Source: Phaeodactylibacter xiamenensis
GTDB taxonomy: Bacteria > Bacteroidota > Bacteroidia > Chitinophagales > Saprospiraceae
Assembly: GCF_000759025.1 (NCBI RefSeq)
Contig: NZ_JPOS01000090.1
Location: 352,875-416,874 of the forward strand
Direction: 5' to 3'
DNA: 64,000 bases
Numbering within the stretch: the stretch's first letter is position 1; the number at the start of each line of letters is the position of its first letter. The position numbers were made by a program, and so were the translations under genes. This document shows, piece by piece, positions 52,701-61,243 of the stretch. The notes beneath the pieces were generated by a model. It worked only from the letters and a program-made list of their open reading frames with translations, made no database searches and was not told the DNA's origin.

Positions 52701-55700
52701 CCAATATATCAATGTAGGTATAGGCAGGTGGGCTGGTGGCCGTTTCAGATACAGTATAAAATACAGCATTGACAGGACAATTACCTTCACACTTTAGATA
52801 TTGGGTCGTTGTCCAGTTCCCATCGGGATATTCTACTCTGCTGACCCTGCCAAATTCATCGTATTCATAACTGATTGTATGGCCATTTGCATCCGTTGAG
52901 GCTGTTAGGTTGCCAAATTTTTGGTCGTAAGCAGAGGTAGATGTGTGCCCAAGTTCATTGCTGACAGATAAAGTAAACCGGCCATGCTGATCAAAAGTAG
53001 TGTAGGTGTTTCTACTAGTAAGTTGAGTCCCATTAAAATAAGTGAGGGTACTTTGAGTAATATTCCCAAATTCATCGTAAGTATAGTGTTTGGATATTCT
53101 TTGCTCTATCGGCAGGTCGGGTTCCGTAATTTCATTAATCAATAAACCAGTTGTTGGGTGGTATTCAAACGCAGCCACCCTTTTGGTTATTGGTTTTTGA
53201 GGTGCCTTCCTAAATACCTCAGATCTTGACAACCTTCCGAGAATCCAGTTTCCGATAACGTCTGTGTATTCGTTCCAAGTTGAGTCAATATGTCCATCTC
53301 CATGATCGACCACTGCGTAACGGACATTTCCATAGTCATCGTAACTCATTCTGTTGGTCACCGTGGTGATAAGGGTTCCGTCTAATTCGTAATTCCTCGT
53401 GACAGTCTTGGACGTATATGAAAAATGTGCTTTGACTGATCCATCTTGCCCATAATACTCCGTTAGTTCATTCGTATAGTCCGTTTCGTTCAATATATTG
53501 CCGTTTGGAAGTCGTGTTTCCGTTCTTGTGAGGGGGCTGCTCAAATATTTAAAATCCCGGTCAAAAAATTTAATATTGGTTATTCCTGTACCTAAATCAA
53601 TTGTCCTAACTTCACTAAACCCTCTGAACCCTCTACCTTGCAGGTTAGTTTTGGCTCCTTTATAACAGTAGGAAACATGGCTTTTACCACCTATACCATT
53701 ATCAGTTGAAAAAGATGATATAACGAACAGGTTAGACTGAAAGTCATATTCCGGGTAGATTGCAGTATTTTCTTTGGTATAAATGCTTCCATCTAATAGA
53801 GACTTATAGGTCAATTCAATTTCAAGTCCATGGCCGTTCGTGATCTTTTCAATGTAATTGGCAATTTCTATATTGCTTTGAAACCATCTGTTGGCTCCAT
53901 TTGACTTGTCATACCACATGATATCAACCAAACCTTGACAACTGAAACCACCAATGGAAATATTTGTCCCTTCCTTGATTTGATTAGGATCAATGGGGTT
54001 AAGAAAACCCTGTTGACTTGGTTGTGCAGGGTTGAGTGGCTCATTAAAATTGCATTGACCATCATTTTGAAACCAATGGTTGTAGCCATTGTCTTTGTTG
54101 TACCATAAAATATCATCTGCACCATCACCATTGAAATCAAAAAGATAGAGTACTTTGCTGTTTCCGGTTCCCGAAATCAGGTTGTTATTAAGTGTATGAC
54201 TGACCTGGGTAAAGGCCTGTTGGCTTCCAGCAAACTTACCACTATTAAAAAACCACTTTGTTGCACCTCCATTCTTGTTAAACCACATGAGGTCGGTCAA
54301 CCCATCCGCATTCCAATCTCCAAACTGGATTTGCACATTGGCATCCCCTGCAATTGCACTGTTGACTTGATCGGTATATGACGTGAACGAAGCCCCCACT
54401 CCATTACCGGTATTGATGAACCATCTGTTCGATCCATTGCCTCTTTGGTATCTCAACAAATCCATCAATCCATCTGCATTCCAATCACCGGAAATCAATT
54501 GTACATCTGTGCCTCCTATAAGTTGACTGCCACTGATCACATTTTGACCATTGTTGACCGAAGTGAAAGTGGTGGCTGTCCCTTGTTTTTGGTTAAAGAA
54601 GAAATGATTCCTTCCATTTGAGAACAGGTAAAGCATGACATCTGTAAGCCCATCACCATTATAATCACCAAAATAGGGTTGTATAATCTGTGTGCCATTT
54701 ACAACCTGAAATTCCGCTTTAGGGATAAGTTGACTTTCATCTGAAAAAGACAACTGAGAAAATGATTGCCCATCATTAAAATACCATATATTATCCCCTG
54801 CATTAGGATCATAAAACAGTAGGTCACTGAATCCATCTGCATTGAAATCAGCTACCCTGGGAATTTTACCTTTGATATTGTTTGCAGGAAGGATAGCATT
54901 GCTGGGAAGGGAAAAATTGAAACTTTTGTTGTTATTGAAAAAGGCATTGTTCCCACTGATTGGGTCAAAAGTCAAAAAATCCGAGATGCCATCTCCGTCC
55001 CAATCACCTGTCAGAAGAGTCAAATTGTCATTATCCAATGAGGCTGGCAAGAGAGCGTCTGAAGTAGAATTTGAAAACCCAAGATTATTTTCTTTCATCC
55101 ACTCAAACGTGGTGGGTGAAAAACAAATGCCGTCAGTACCACACTCCGTAATTTTTGTCAGCAGTGAAATATTTGTATTAGTAGAATAGTCGTACTCAAA
55201 ATGGTACGCCCTCACCACTTCATCGTCATGTTTACATTCTATCCTGTTCAGCCTTTTTTTAGCTTGCATCTGGACACCACTAGCAAACTTGATGTTTTTG
55301 TCCTCCCGATCCTCATAAATAAATTGAATCGAAGATGTAGCAGACAGATTGCCATTTTCATTAAGGGTATAATCTATCCTATGGGGCCGATAGTCACCAG
55401 TGGCGTTTTCTTCCTGATAAGAAAAGGAAATATAGTTGCCCATGGTGTCAAAAATTCTACTGACATACCAAAACAAAATATTCTGTGAGCCCTGAGCTTC
55501 AATTTTTGAATCCGTAGTAAAACCATACTCTATCACCAATCCTGCCTTAGTCCACACCTTGAATCTTTCCGGAGATCCGTTTACATTGCCATATGCCTTT
55601 ATTTTTTGATGAATATTTTGCTCAGTCCGGTATTCAGAATTGTCGGCTCCGTAATTTCCTTCCACTAATACCAACCGCTCTCCATCGAGACTGTAGGTAT

Positions 55701-56049
55701 CCGTTTCGTCAATATTGACACCAGTGATCTGGTTGTCTTGAGCCAAGGTACGTCTGCTCCTGCTGATAACAGACATACCTTGAAGGTGCCAGCCTTTTCC
55801 CAACAAACCATTTCCTCCTTGGCTGCTGTAGGAAAGAGATAGGGTGGGCTGCATACCCGCTGTTCCCGGCGGTACTGTAATGGGGATTGAGTAAACTGCC
55901 GAACCTGCATCCGAAACATTGAACTGTCCTGCTGTATATCCTGCAATTTCATTGTTAATCAATTCGTAATCTTGCTCAATTTCTGTCGACTTATTGCCAA
56001 TATTGATAAAACAGATTAGCAATAATAAGGTGTTCCAGATGCTTTTCAT
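49765..56049 (-). CDS. SpvB/VCBS/RHS-repeat giant protein
   Basis: 2094 residues from ATG 56049 ([18 protein letters not shown], a signal peptide); a longer ATG at 56079 is less likely. SpvB-type N-terminus ([28 protein letters not shown]), VCBS/FG-GAP repeats ([26 protein letters not shown] ... about 350-720), then about 25 RHS/YD repeats and the RHS core ([14 protein letters not shown] ... [37 protein letters not shown], about 1735-1810). The C-terminal ~290 residues vary in such proteins and here include a Gly-rich region ([17 protein letters not shown]). No known toxin or immunity gene seen. It resembles TcB-like carrier proteins. Leads the five-gene operon. Confidence 0.85.
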   Translation of the reverse strand: [2094 protein letters not shown]

Positions 56050-56170
56050 ATTTAATAAATTGGAAAGGCTTTGTTGCATGAATAGACCAAACTAGAAGAT
56101 GGGCCGGAAGTTTGTATTTTTGGTTTTCCACAACTAAAAACTCAAACCATCCGCCCCATGTTAAAAATAA

Positions 56171-57409
56171 TTCATTGCCGTACACTTTTAGCTCGGCAAA
56201 AAGTTCATTGAAAGTTTGGAAAGAGAGACAGAAAAAATAAGGGTTTTCTGAGATTTTAAAATCTTTACAGAAAACCCTTGCAAAATGTCGTTCTGCAAAG
56301 ATCTAAAAAATGGTTGATAAAGCATCAATCTGAGGTTCCACAAGGCAACGCCTTGCGTCGATTAACTGTCTTATCTGGTTTATTAGGTGCCTTAATCAAA
56401 GGTGTCCGGGCATCTTTATCAGAGTTGGGCCGCCATATGGAAGACCCTACCGACCTGGAAAGCCGGGTCAAGAAGGCCAAGCGTTGGTTGCAAAATAAGT
56501 GGACCGATGTCACGGTACACTTTATACCCTACCTTCTTCCGATTCTCCACTCTCTGAGCAAGGCTGGAGAGTTAGTTCTGGCCATCGATGGCTCCTGTGT
56601 GGGCAAAGACTGCATGGCGCTGATGGTCAGTGTAATCTGGCGCAGGCGAGCCATTCCCATTTGTTGGGTAGTTCGTAAAGCTCCCAAAGGCCATTTCCCG
56701 GAACACATGCACGTGGCCATTATCGGTCAAGTGGCGATGCTTATGGACAGTATCCTGGAACAGGATTGCCGGATTTTCCTGCTGGGAGATGCCGAATTCG
56801 ACGGCTGCGAGTTGCAACAGTCTTGTTTGGCTCACGGTTGGGAGTACGTGCTAAAAACGGCGAAGGATACTTTGGTAGCCGATCATCCGAACATGGAGAA
56901 TGCTTCGGCTTTTGGCCATTTGGCCGCAAGTATCGGTCAAAAAAGCTTGTTCCTGCCCCAAATGTATGTGACTAAGCAAGGGTTTGGGCCAGTCAATGTC
57001 TTGTTCTGGCATGACCGGACCCGATATGACCGACCTTTGTATCTGTTGACCAGCTTGGAATATGGCCCGCAAGCCGAAACATATTACCGAAAGAGGTATC
57101 ACATTGAAACCTTTTTCGGCGATATCAAATCTCGCGGATTCCACATTCATAAAACCAGGATTGAAGAGCCTCAAACCTTGTTCAATCTCTTGATCGTGGC
57201 TAGCCTGGCTTTCATCATCTGTATCTTGTTCGAGTTTGATGCCCGAACCTCAGCTCAGTTGGGCAAATTCTGCCGTAAAGACCGAATCGACAGCTTGTCC
57301 GTGTTTCAGATTGGACTGAGGGCTGTCCGATTTTATGCTAGGCATGCTATGAATCTTTCTTTCCAATTTTCAAAGAACTTCCCGTAAAATAAAAGTGTAC
57401 GGCAATGAA
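56171..57409 (+). mobile_element. IS4-family insertion sequence, copy 2
   Basis: 1239 bp, same 19-bp terminal inverted repeats as copy 1 (56171-56189, 57391-57409) but in opposite orientation. It lies 121 bp upstream of the RHS gene start, possibly in its promoter region. Confidence 0.9.
56314..57387 (+). CDS. IS4-family DDE transposase, copy 2
   Basis: 357 residues from TTG 56314, the same start as in copy 1. A longer frame from 56278 exists only because one base differs from copy 1 (TTG instead of TTT), so it is not the true start. DDE residues and the Y-(2)-R-(3)-E-(6)-K motif are intact. Differences from copy 1 include Gly/Val near residue 32, Asp/Asn in HPxMEN and Leu/Met in HAxNLS, so the copies diverged slightly after duplication. 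Confidence 0.9.
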   Translation: MIKHQSEVPQGNALRRLTVLSGLLGALIKGVRASLSELGRHMEDPTDLESRVKKAKRWLQNKWTDVTVHFIPYLLPILHSLSKAGELVLAIDGSCVGKDCMALMVSVIWRRRAIPICWVVRKAPKGHFPEHMHVAIIGQVAMLMDSILEQDCRIFLLGDAEFDGCELQQSCLAHGWEYVLKTAKDTLVADHPNMENASAFGHLAASIGQKSLFLPQMYVTKQGFGPVNVLFWHDRTRYDRPLYLLTSLEYGPQAETYYRKRYHIETFFGDIKSRGFHIHKTRIEEPQTLFNLLIVASLAFIICILFEFDARTSAQLGKFCRKDRIDSLSVFQIGLRAVRFYARHAMNLSFQFSKNFP

Positions 57410-57743
57410 TAGTTTTAAGTATTTTAAAGAAAGTATTTGAGGTTATGGAGGATAAATTTAGACTATTTACAATGTCTTGGAATTGCACAATAATCCCAAA
57501 GAGTAGCATTATCGTCCCAACAGGATTAAAATATTGGAAATCAGAATATTAGGAATGTTTAAATAATAACCTCACCATTTATGACTGCTTCTTTTTGCGC
57601 TGGTCTGCGTTGCTCATTAGTCAGGTAGCTTTGGCTATCTTCTTTCTTCCCGCCTTGCCCAGCACAAAAATAACCGACTCAAAATGTCGAATCTATTTTT
57701 TTAACGTTCCTTAGCCCGGATTATTCACGGCATGGAGTTGAAA
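57410..57743. other. Intergenic/accessory debris after IS copy 2
   Basis: About 330 bases with no gene. Its right end holds the left arm of a 29-bp inverted repeat (listed separately). The middle (57580-57690) is C/T-rich and of no recognised origin. Confidence 0.4.
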
Positions 57744-57781
57744 TTAAATTTTAACTCCATGCCGTGAATAATCCGGGCTAA
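57711..57781. repeat. 29-bp perfect inverted repeat (MITE/IS-end-like)
   Basis: TTAGCCCGGATTATTCACGG... (29 bases, 57711-57739) and its exact complement (57753-57781) with a 13-base loop. The right arm lies in the last codons of the truncated gene at 57744-58162. Looks like a tiny non-autonomous element or two abutting IS ends. Confidence 0.75.
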
Positions 57782-58162
57782 TCTTAGTGTAAAAATAGCT
57801 CGCTGAACCATAGCCGAAATTTGTTTTCAGCTGTATTGAAAAATCATCGTTAAGTGGATATTTTGGAGCAGACCAGCCAACTCGTCTATGCGAATAGGCC
57901 AATATTTTTTTATCTCGAGCACACTTTTTATAAGCTTTTTTTAGATAGTAAGCCTGAAGTCTATGTTTGCACTGATTTAACAATCGCTCCTTTTCATCTT
58001 GTTTTGCCTTTTCCTTTTTTACTAAACCATCAATTTTGCTAAAATCACTGGGGTAATTTGATTCGATTTCTTCTACTGTTGAATAAAATCCTTGGTATGG
58101 TTTATTTAAACTGACACAGTAATCATAACGTTCGAAAAGGATCTTAAGCTTCTTATGTTTTT
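57744..58162 (-). pseudogene. Gene remnant cut by IS66 element and 29-bp repeat
   Basis: An open minus-strand frame runs from the IS66 terminal repeat (58163) to TAA at 57744, encoding about 138 residues (THKKLKILFERYDYCVSLNKP-like start, KIDGLVKKEKAKQDEKER coiled part, TNFGYGSASYFYTKI near the end). It has no start of its own before the IS, and the last dozen residues (SPDYSRHGVKI) lie in the inverted repeat, so both ends appear lost. No family named with confidence. Confidence 0.5.
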
Positions 58163-59649
58163 TTGTAACTATTTAGGTGTGGGTTCCTGCGGCAGCGTAG
58201 CTGCGAAGGAACGACTCGCCCCGCCAAGCGTTGAGCAACTCTTCATAGGCAGACAAGCCGTGCTTTTTTGCCGTGCTGCAAAAGCTTTTGATCCTTGCAT
58301 AGTGCCGCGCACCCTGTAGGGTACGGAAGCAGCCACTGACTTTTAGCTTCGTTTTTAACGGGCGGATATCACGTTCGGCCAGGTTATTAGTGAAGGGCAC
58401 TTCGTGCTCCCGCGTGAACCTCAGTACTTCTTCTTCGTATCGTTCCAGCCTTTCGAGCAGGTTCCTCCCTTTTGTTTTCTTCGCCCGGCCTTTTGGGCGG
58501 AGTTCGGGCGGCGGCTCTTCACGGCTGGCTTCTTTTAAGATTTGCCGGTAGCGGGACAGGACCGTTTTATATTTTTTAGCCGGCAGCACTGAGCTCCCGC
58601 CACTGCTAAATTCGTAAGCGTACATTAACAAACTGTGCATCTTGTCAGCCCACTGGCGCTCATGGTTTTCAGCTAGGCCTCTAAGCTCGCGCAGCAAGTG
58701 CGCCCCACAAAGCGCATGGCGGGCGTTTTCCAAGCCAAAATAGCTTGCCCAGCAGTCGTGCACCAGTGTGCCTGTATAGTTTTGAGCTATGCTTTCGTCG
58801 CTGTGCAGCGCCTGTGCGCCTCTTTTCTCATGCACAAACAGATAAGTAAACAGGCCACAGACAAAATTATGTGCCCAGTGCAGTTTGCCTGCCACCCGGG
58901 CACCGCTTTCGTCAGCATGCGCTACGGGGCTGGACAATGCCTGCTCTTTGATAACCGCCTCATCATCGGCCAGCTTCCCGTACATGCGCTGTACGGAAGT
59001 GGATACTGTATTCTCATTAAGCTCATACCCTGTCAGGCTGGCAAAGAGCTCCCCTATGCGCCCTACGGGCATGCTTTGCTCCACATTCAGCAGGCTGACT
59101 AAGGCATGTACCCTGTCGCCGTATTGTACGGGGGCTGGCACGCCGGACGGGAAGCTGCCTGTATGCTGCTCGCCACAGCAAGGGCAATGTTTGACCTCCA
59201 GGCGGTGCTCTTCTATTTGCAAAAGCTTCGGGGGGAGGTCAAAAACCTGGCGGCGCTCTAAGCTTATGCTTGGCACAGTGCTTTCCAGGCTCTGCCCGCA
59301 GCTGCATGTTTGCTCAGCTACCGGGTGGACAATATGGCGGTCTGCTGCAGACGGGGCGACCATCTCAAGCGTCTTCCCCTTATGCCCAGACTGGCCTCCC
59401 TTCTTGCCGCCTTTCTTGCGCGGGAAAGCAGGGGCCTTCTTCAGCCCATCGCTGCTCGGAGGCCGCGACGAAGTCCGGCTGTTGGCTTTCAGCTGAGCTT
59501 CCAGCTCTGCAATACGAGCCAGCGCTGCTTCCAGCAGTGATTCCAGCTTCGCTATTTGCTCAGCTTGTTGCGCTATGATCTCGTCCTTGTTCACCTGTGC
59601 TAGTTCGCTATTTTCTCGCTATTTTGCAAATTGACCTAAATAGTTACAA
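58163..59649 (-). mobile_element. IS66-family element (single-transposase type)
   Basis: About 1487 bp bounded by 16-bp inverted repeats TTGTAACTATTTAGGT (58163-58178; complement 59634-59649). It carries only the TnpC-like transposase, not TnpA/TnpB, as in the ISBst12 subgroup. No 8-bp target duplication was seen at these boundaries, consistent with a later rearrangement. Confidence 0.85.
58173..59594 (-). CDS. IS66-family transposase (TnpC-like)
   Basis: 473 residues from GTG 59594. N-terminal coiled coil (EQIAKLESLLEAALARIAELEAQLK), then the SSRPPSSDGLKKAP and GGKKGGQSGHKGKTL linker, the zinc-finger-like HCPCCGEQH, the DDE core (HADESGARVAGKLHW; VHDCWASYF; HALCGAHLLRELRG) and a C-terminal NNLAERDIRPLKTKLKVSGCFRT, all typical of IS66. 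Intact, so possibly active. The stop TAA falls inside the left terminal repeat. Confidence 0.92.
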   Translation of the reverse strand: MNKDEIIAQQAEQIAKLESLLEAALARIAELEAQLKANSRTSSRPPSSDGLKKAPAFPRKKGGKKGGQSGHKGKTLEMVAPSAADRHIVHPVAEQTCSCGQSLESTVPSISLERRQVFDLPPKLLQIEEHRLEVKHCPCCGEQHTGSFPSGVPAPVQYGDRVHALVSLLNVEQSMPVGRIGELFASLTGYELNENTVSTSVQRMYGKLADDEAVIKEQALSSPVAHADESGARVAGKLHWAHNFVCGLFTYLFVHEKRGAQALHSDESIAQNYTGTLVHDCWASYFGLENARHALCGAHLLRELRGLAENHERQWADKMHSLLMYAYEFSSGGSSVLPAKKYKTVLSRYRQILKEASREEPPPELRPKGRAKKTKGRNLLERLERYEEEVLRFTREHEVPFTNNLAERDIRPLKTKLKVSGCFRTLQGARHYARIKSFCSTAKKHGLSAYEELLNAWRGESFLRSYAAAGTHT

Positions 59650-59770
59650 TTCCCCTTTAGTCAGATTCTATACTCAACTGGTATTGTAGGACTAAACCTC
59701 ATGCATACAGTTAAGAAAATCCCTTTTAACCTCTCCCCATTGTTATCTTACCCCCAAAATTGCCCGGGCT

Positions 59771-59902
59771 CTATAAAACACGCTGTATCGATAAAATAAA
59801 GGCTTCTTGATTGATATCATCAATTATGAGTTCGCTTTGCCGGGCAAATTCGAAGAGCCTATTTGCTTCTTTTGGTTTGTTTTCGTGTTTTTCTTTGGCC
59901 AT
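59771..59902 (-). CDS. Possible 43-residue ORF
   Basis: ATG 59902 to TAG 59771: MAKEKHENKPKEANRLFEF then QSELIIDDINQEAFILSIQ. Basic start, acidic middle. It could be a real small gene or the end of a longer gene lost near the IS66 element. The remaining bases of the 59650-60034 gap show nothing further. Confidence 0.3.
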   Translation of the reverse strand: MAKEKHENKPKEANRLFEFARQSELIIDDINQEAFILSIQRVL

Positions 59903-60034
59903 TGGGCTTGCTCTTTTGCCACTTCAAAGGTGACGGGCGACTGCTTGGATAAGCGCATCATAGACAAAGCCCCTCTTTCCTGAAATCAAGTTAGTAAAGT
60001 TGGAGTGTCCTGCAATTATTCAACATCACCCCTG

Positions 60035-61243
60035 TTACCGCCTCAACTTCGCCGCCCCCACATCATAATAATACTCCCCAATCGTCCCATCCATGACCTT
60101 CTCTACCATCTCATCAATCACAAAAATGGGTACCAAAAACCACTCCCGCACCCGCACCGGCTTCCCAAAACGGTCTTTGATCTCAATGTCAATCCTGGCC
60201 TGGTCAAAGAATTGGTGGATGAGCTTTTCCAGCTTGAATCGGTTGATGTTGGCGAGCTGATAGGTGGCGACGACTTCTACGTCGGCCATCAGGAAGGTGG
60301 GCTCATTTTTGGCATTGGCAATCCGGCGTTTCACATCGCTGATGGTGACGCCGATCTTGTGGATGACGTCCCGGCTTTCCTGTATCGTGGGGTGGTCGGA
60401 CTGACTACGCAGGACGTAGATGGTGCCGGTGGCTACATCATCTTCGCTGCTTTGATCCGAGAATAGCCCGCCCAGCTTAGGATCGGTGACAAAGCGGCTC
60501 GTCTCGTCTTTGTACATGGCGCGGATGAGCGACCGCAGCAGGATGTTGCTTTCCATGCCGTTGGAGTAGATAACGCGCAGCCTTGCATCTTCTTCCCCGT
60601 TTGGGGCTTTGAAGGACTCCCCGACCTCGGCGATGTACGCCATCTGACCGCCCACAATAACAAACTGGGCTTTCTTCAAATCGGTCTTGGTAAAGCCTGA
60701 GTCTTTACGGAACTGAATGGTTTCCCGTATGCCACTATCCAGCTCTTGCTGTACCCGCTCAAAGAGGGGCTTGAATTGGTCAAAGTCCTCGCAGCGCGTA
60801 CGGTTGGCCATTTCTTCCACGGCTCGTTTGTCGGCGCTCGACCGGACGTGCCTCAGCCGGGTGATGGAGGAATCGTCTTTCACCTCTACGCCCAGCTCTT
60901 GCAGCAGAGTGTCGTCGTCTATGTCATCGGGTATGGAATGGCCGGAGGCTGGCTCAGCGGTGAGCAGGTTTTGGGTGTCCAGGCCGTTGAGCAGTTCCAC
61001 GCATTCTTTTTGGGCGCGGATCCGGTCGAGGCGTACCGCGTACAGGCGCTCGAAGATGTCCCGCTCTTCACCGTGCTGTGGCAGCCGCCCGTGTTCTTCC
61101 ACAAACTTCTGGATTTCCTCGAAGCCGGCAATAATGCGCTCTTCCCGGGCGGTGTATTTTTTGACGGCCTTCGCCTCAACTTCTACGCCGAGTTCTGCCA
61201 GCAGGTCTTCATCCTCTTTCGTAAGCTTGTCTTTCTTAGCCAT
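60035..61243 (-). CDS. GIY-YIG nuclease (T5orf172/MUG113-like)
   Basis: 402 residues. N-terminal helical region (LTKEDEDLLAELGVEVEAKAVKKYTAREERIIAGFEEIQKFVEEHG), a middle region, and a C-terminal GIY-YIG core: GTIYVLRSQSDHP (the GIY-type strand with Tyr), HKIGVTISDVKRRIANAKN (the YIG-equivalent with the catalytic Arg) and RFKLEKLIHQFFDQA (Glu). This is the T5orf172/MUG113 branch. It should cut DNA. The start overlaps the helicase stop by 8 bases, so nuclease and helicase are co-translated. Confidence 0.82.
   Translation of the reverse strand: MAKKDKLTKEDEDLLAELGVEVEAKAVKKYTAREERIIAGFEEIQKFVEEHGRLPQHGEERDIFERLYAVRLDRIRAQKECVELLNGLDTQNLLTAEPASGHSIPDDIDDDTLLQELGVEVKDDSSITRLRHVRSSADKRAVEEMANRTRCEDFDQFKPLFERVQQELDSGIRETIQFRKDSGFTKTDLKKAQFVIVGGQMAYIAEVGESFKAPNGEEDARLRVIYSNGMESNILLRSLIRAMYKDETSRFVTDPKLGGLFSDQSSEDDVATGTIYVLRSQSDHPTIQESRDVIHKIGVTISDVKRRIANAKNEPTFLMADVEVVATYQLANINRFKLEKLIHQFFDQARIDIEIKDRFGKPVRVREWFLVPIFVIDEMVEKVMDGTIGEYYYDVGAAKLRR

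Noticed and set aside
56278..56313. Extended transposase N-terminus in copy 2
   Set aside because: It depends on a TTG that is TTT in copy 1, so it is a chance extension; the common TTG at 56314 is used for both copies.
57711..57781. Integron attC site
   Set aside because: The perfect 29-bp stem lacks the GTTRRRY/RYYYAAC consensus and there is no integron integrase.
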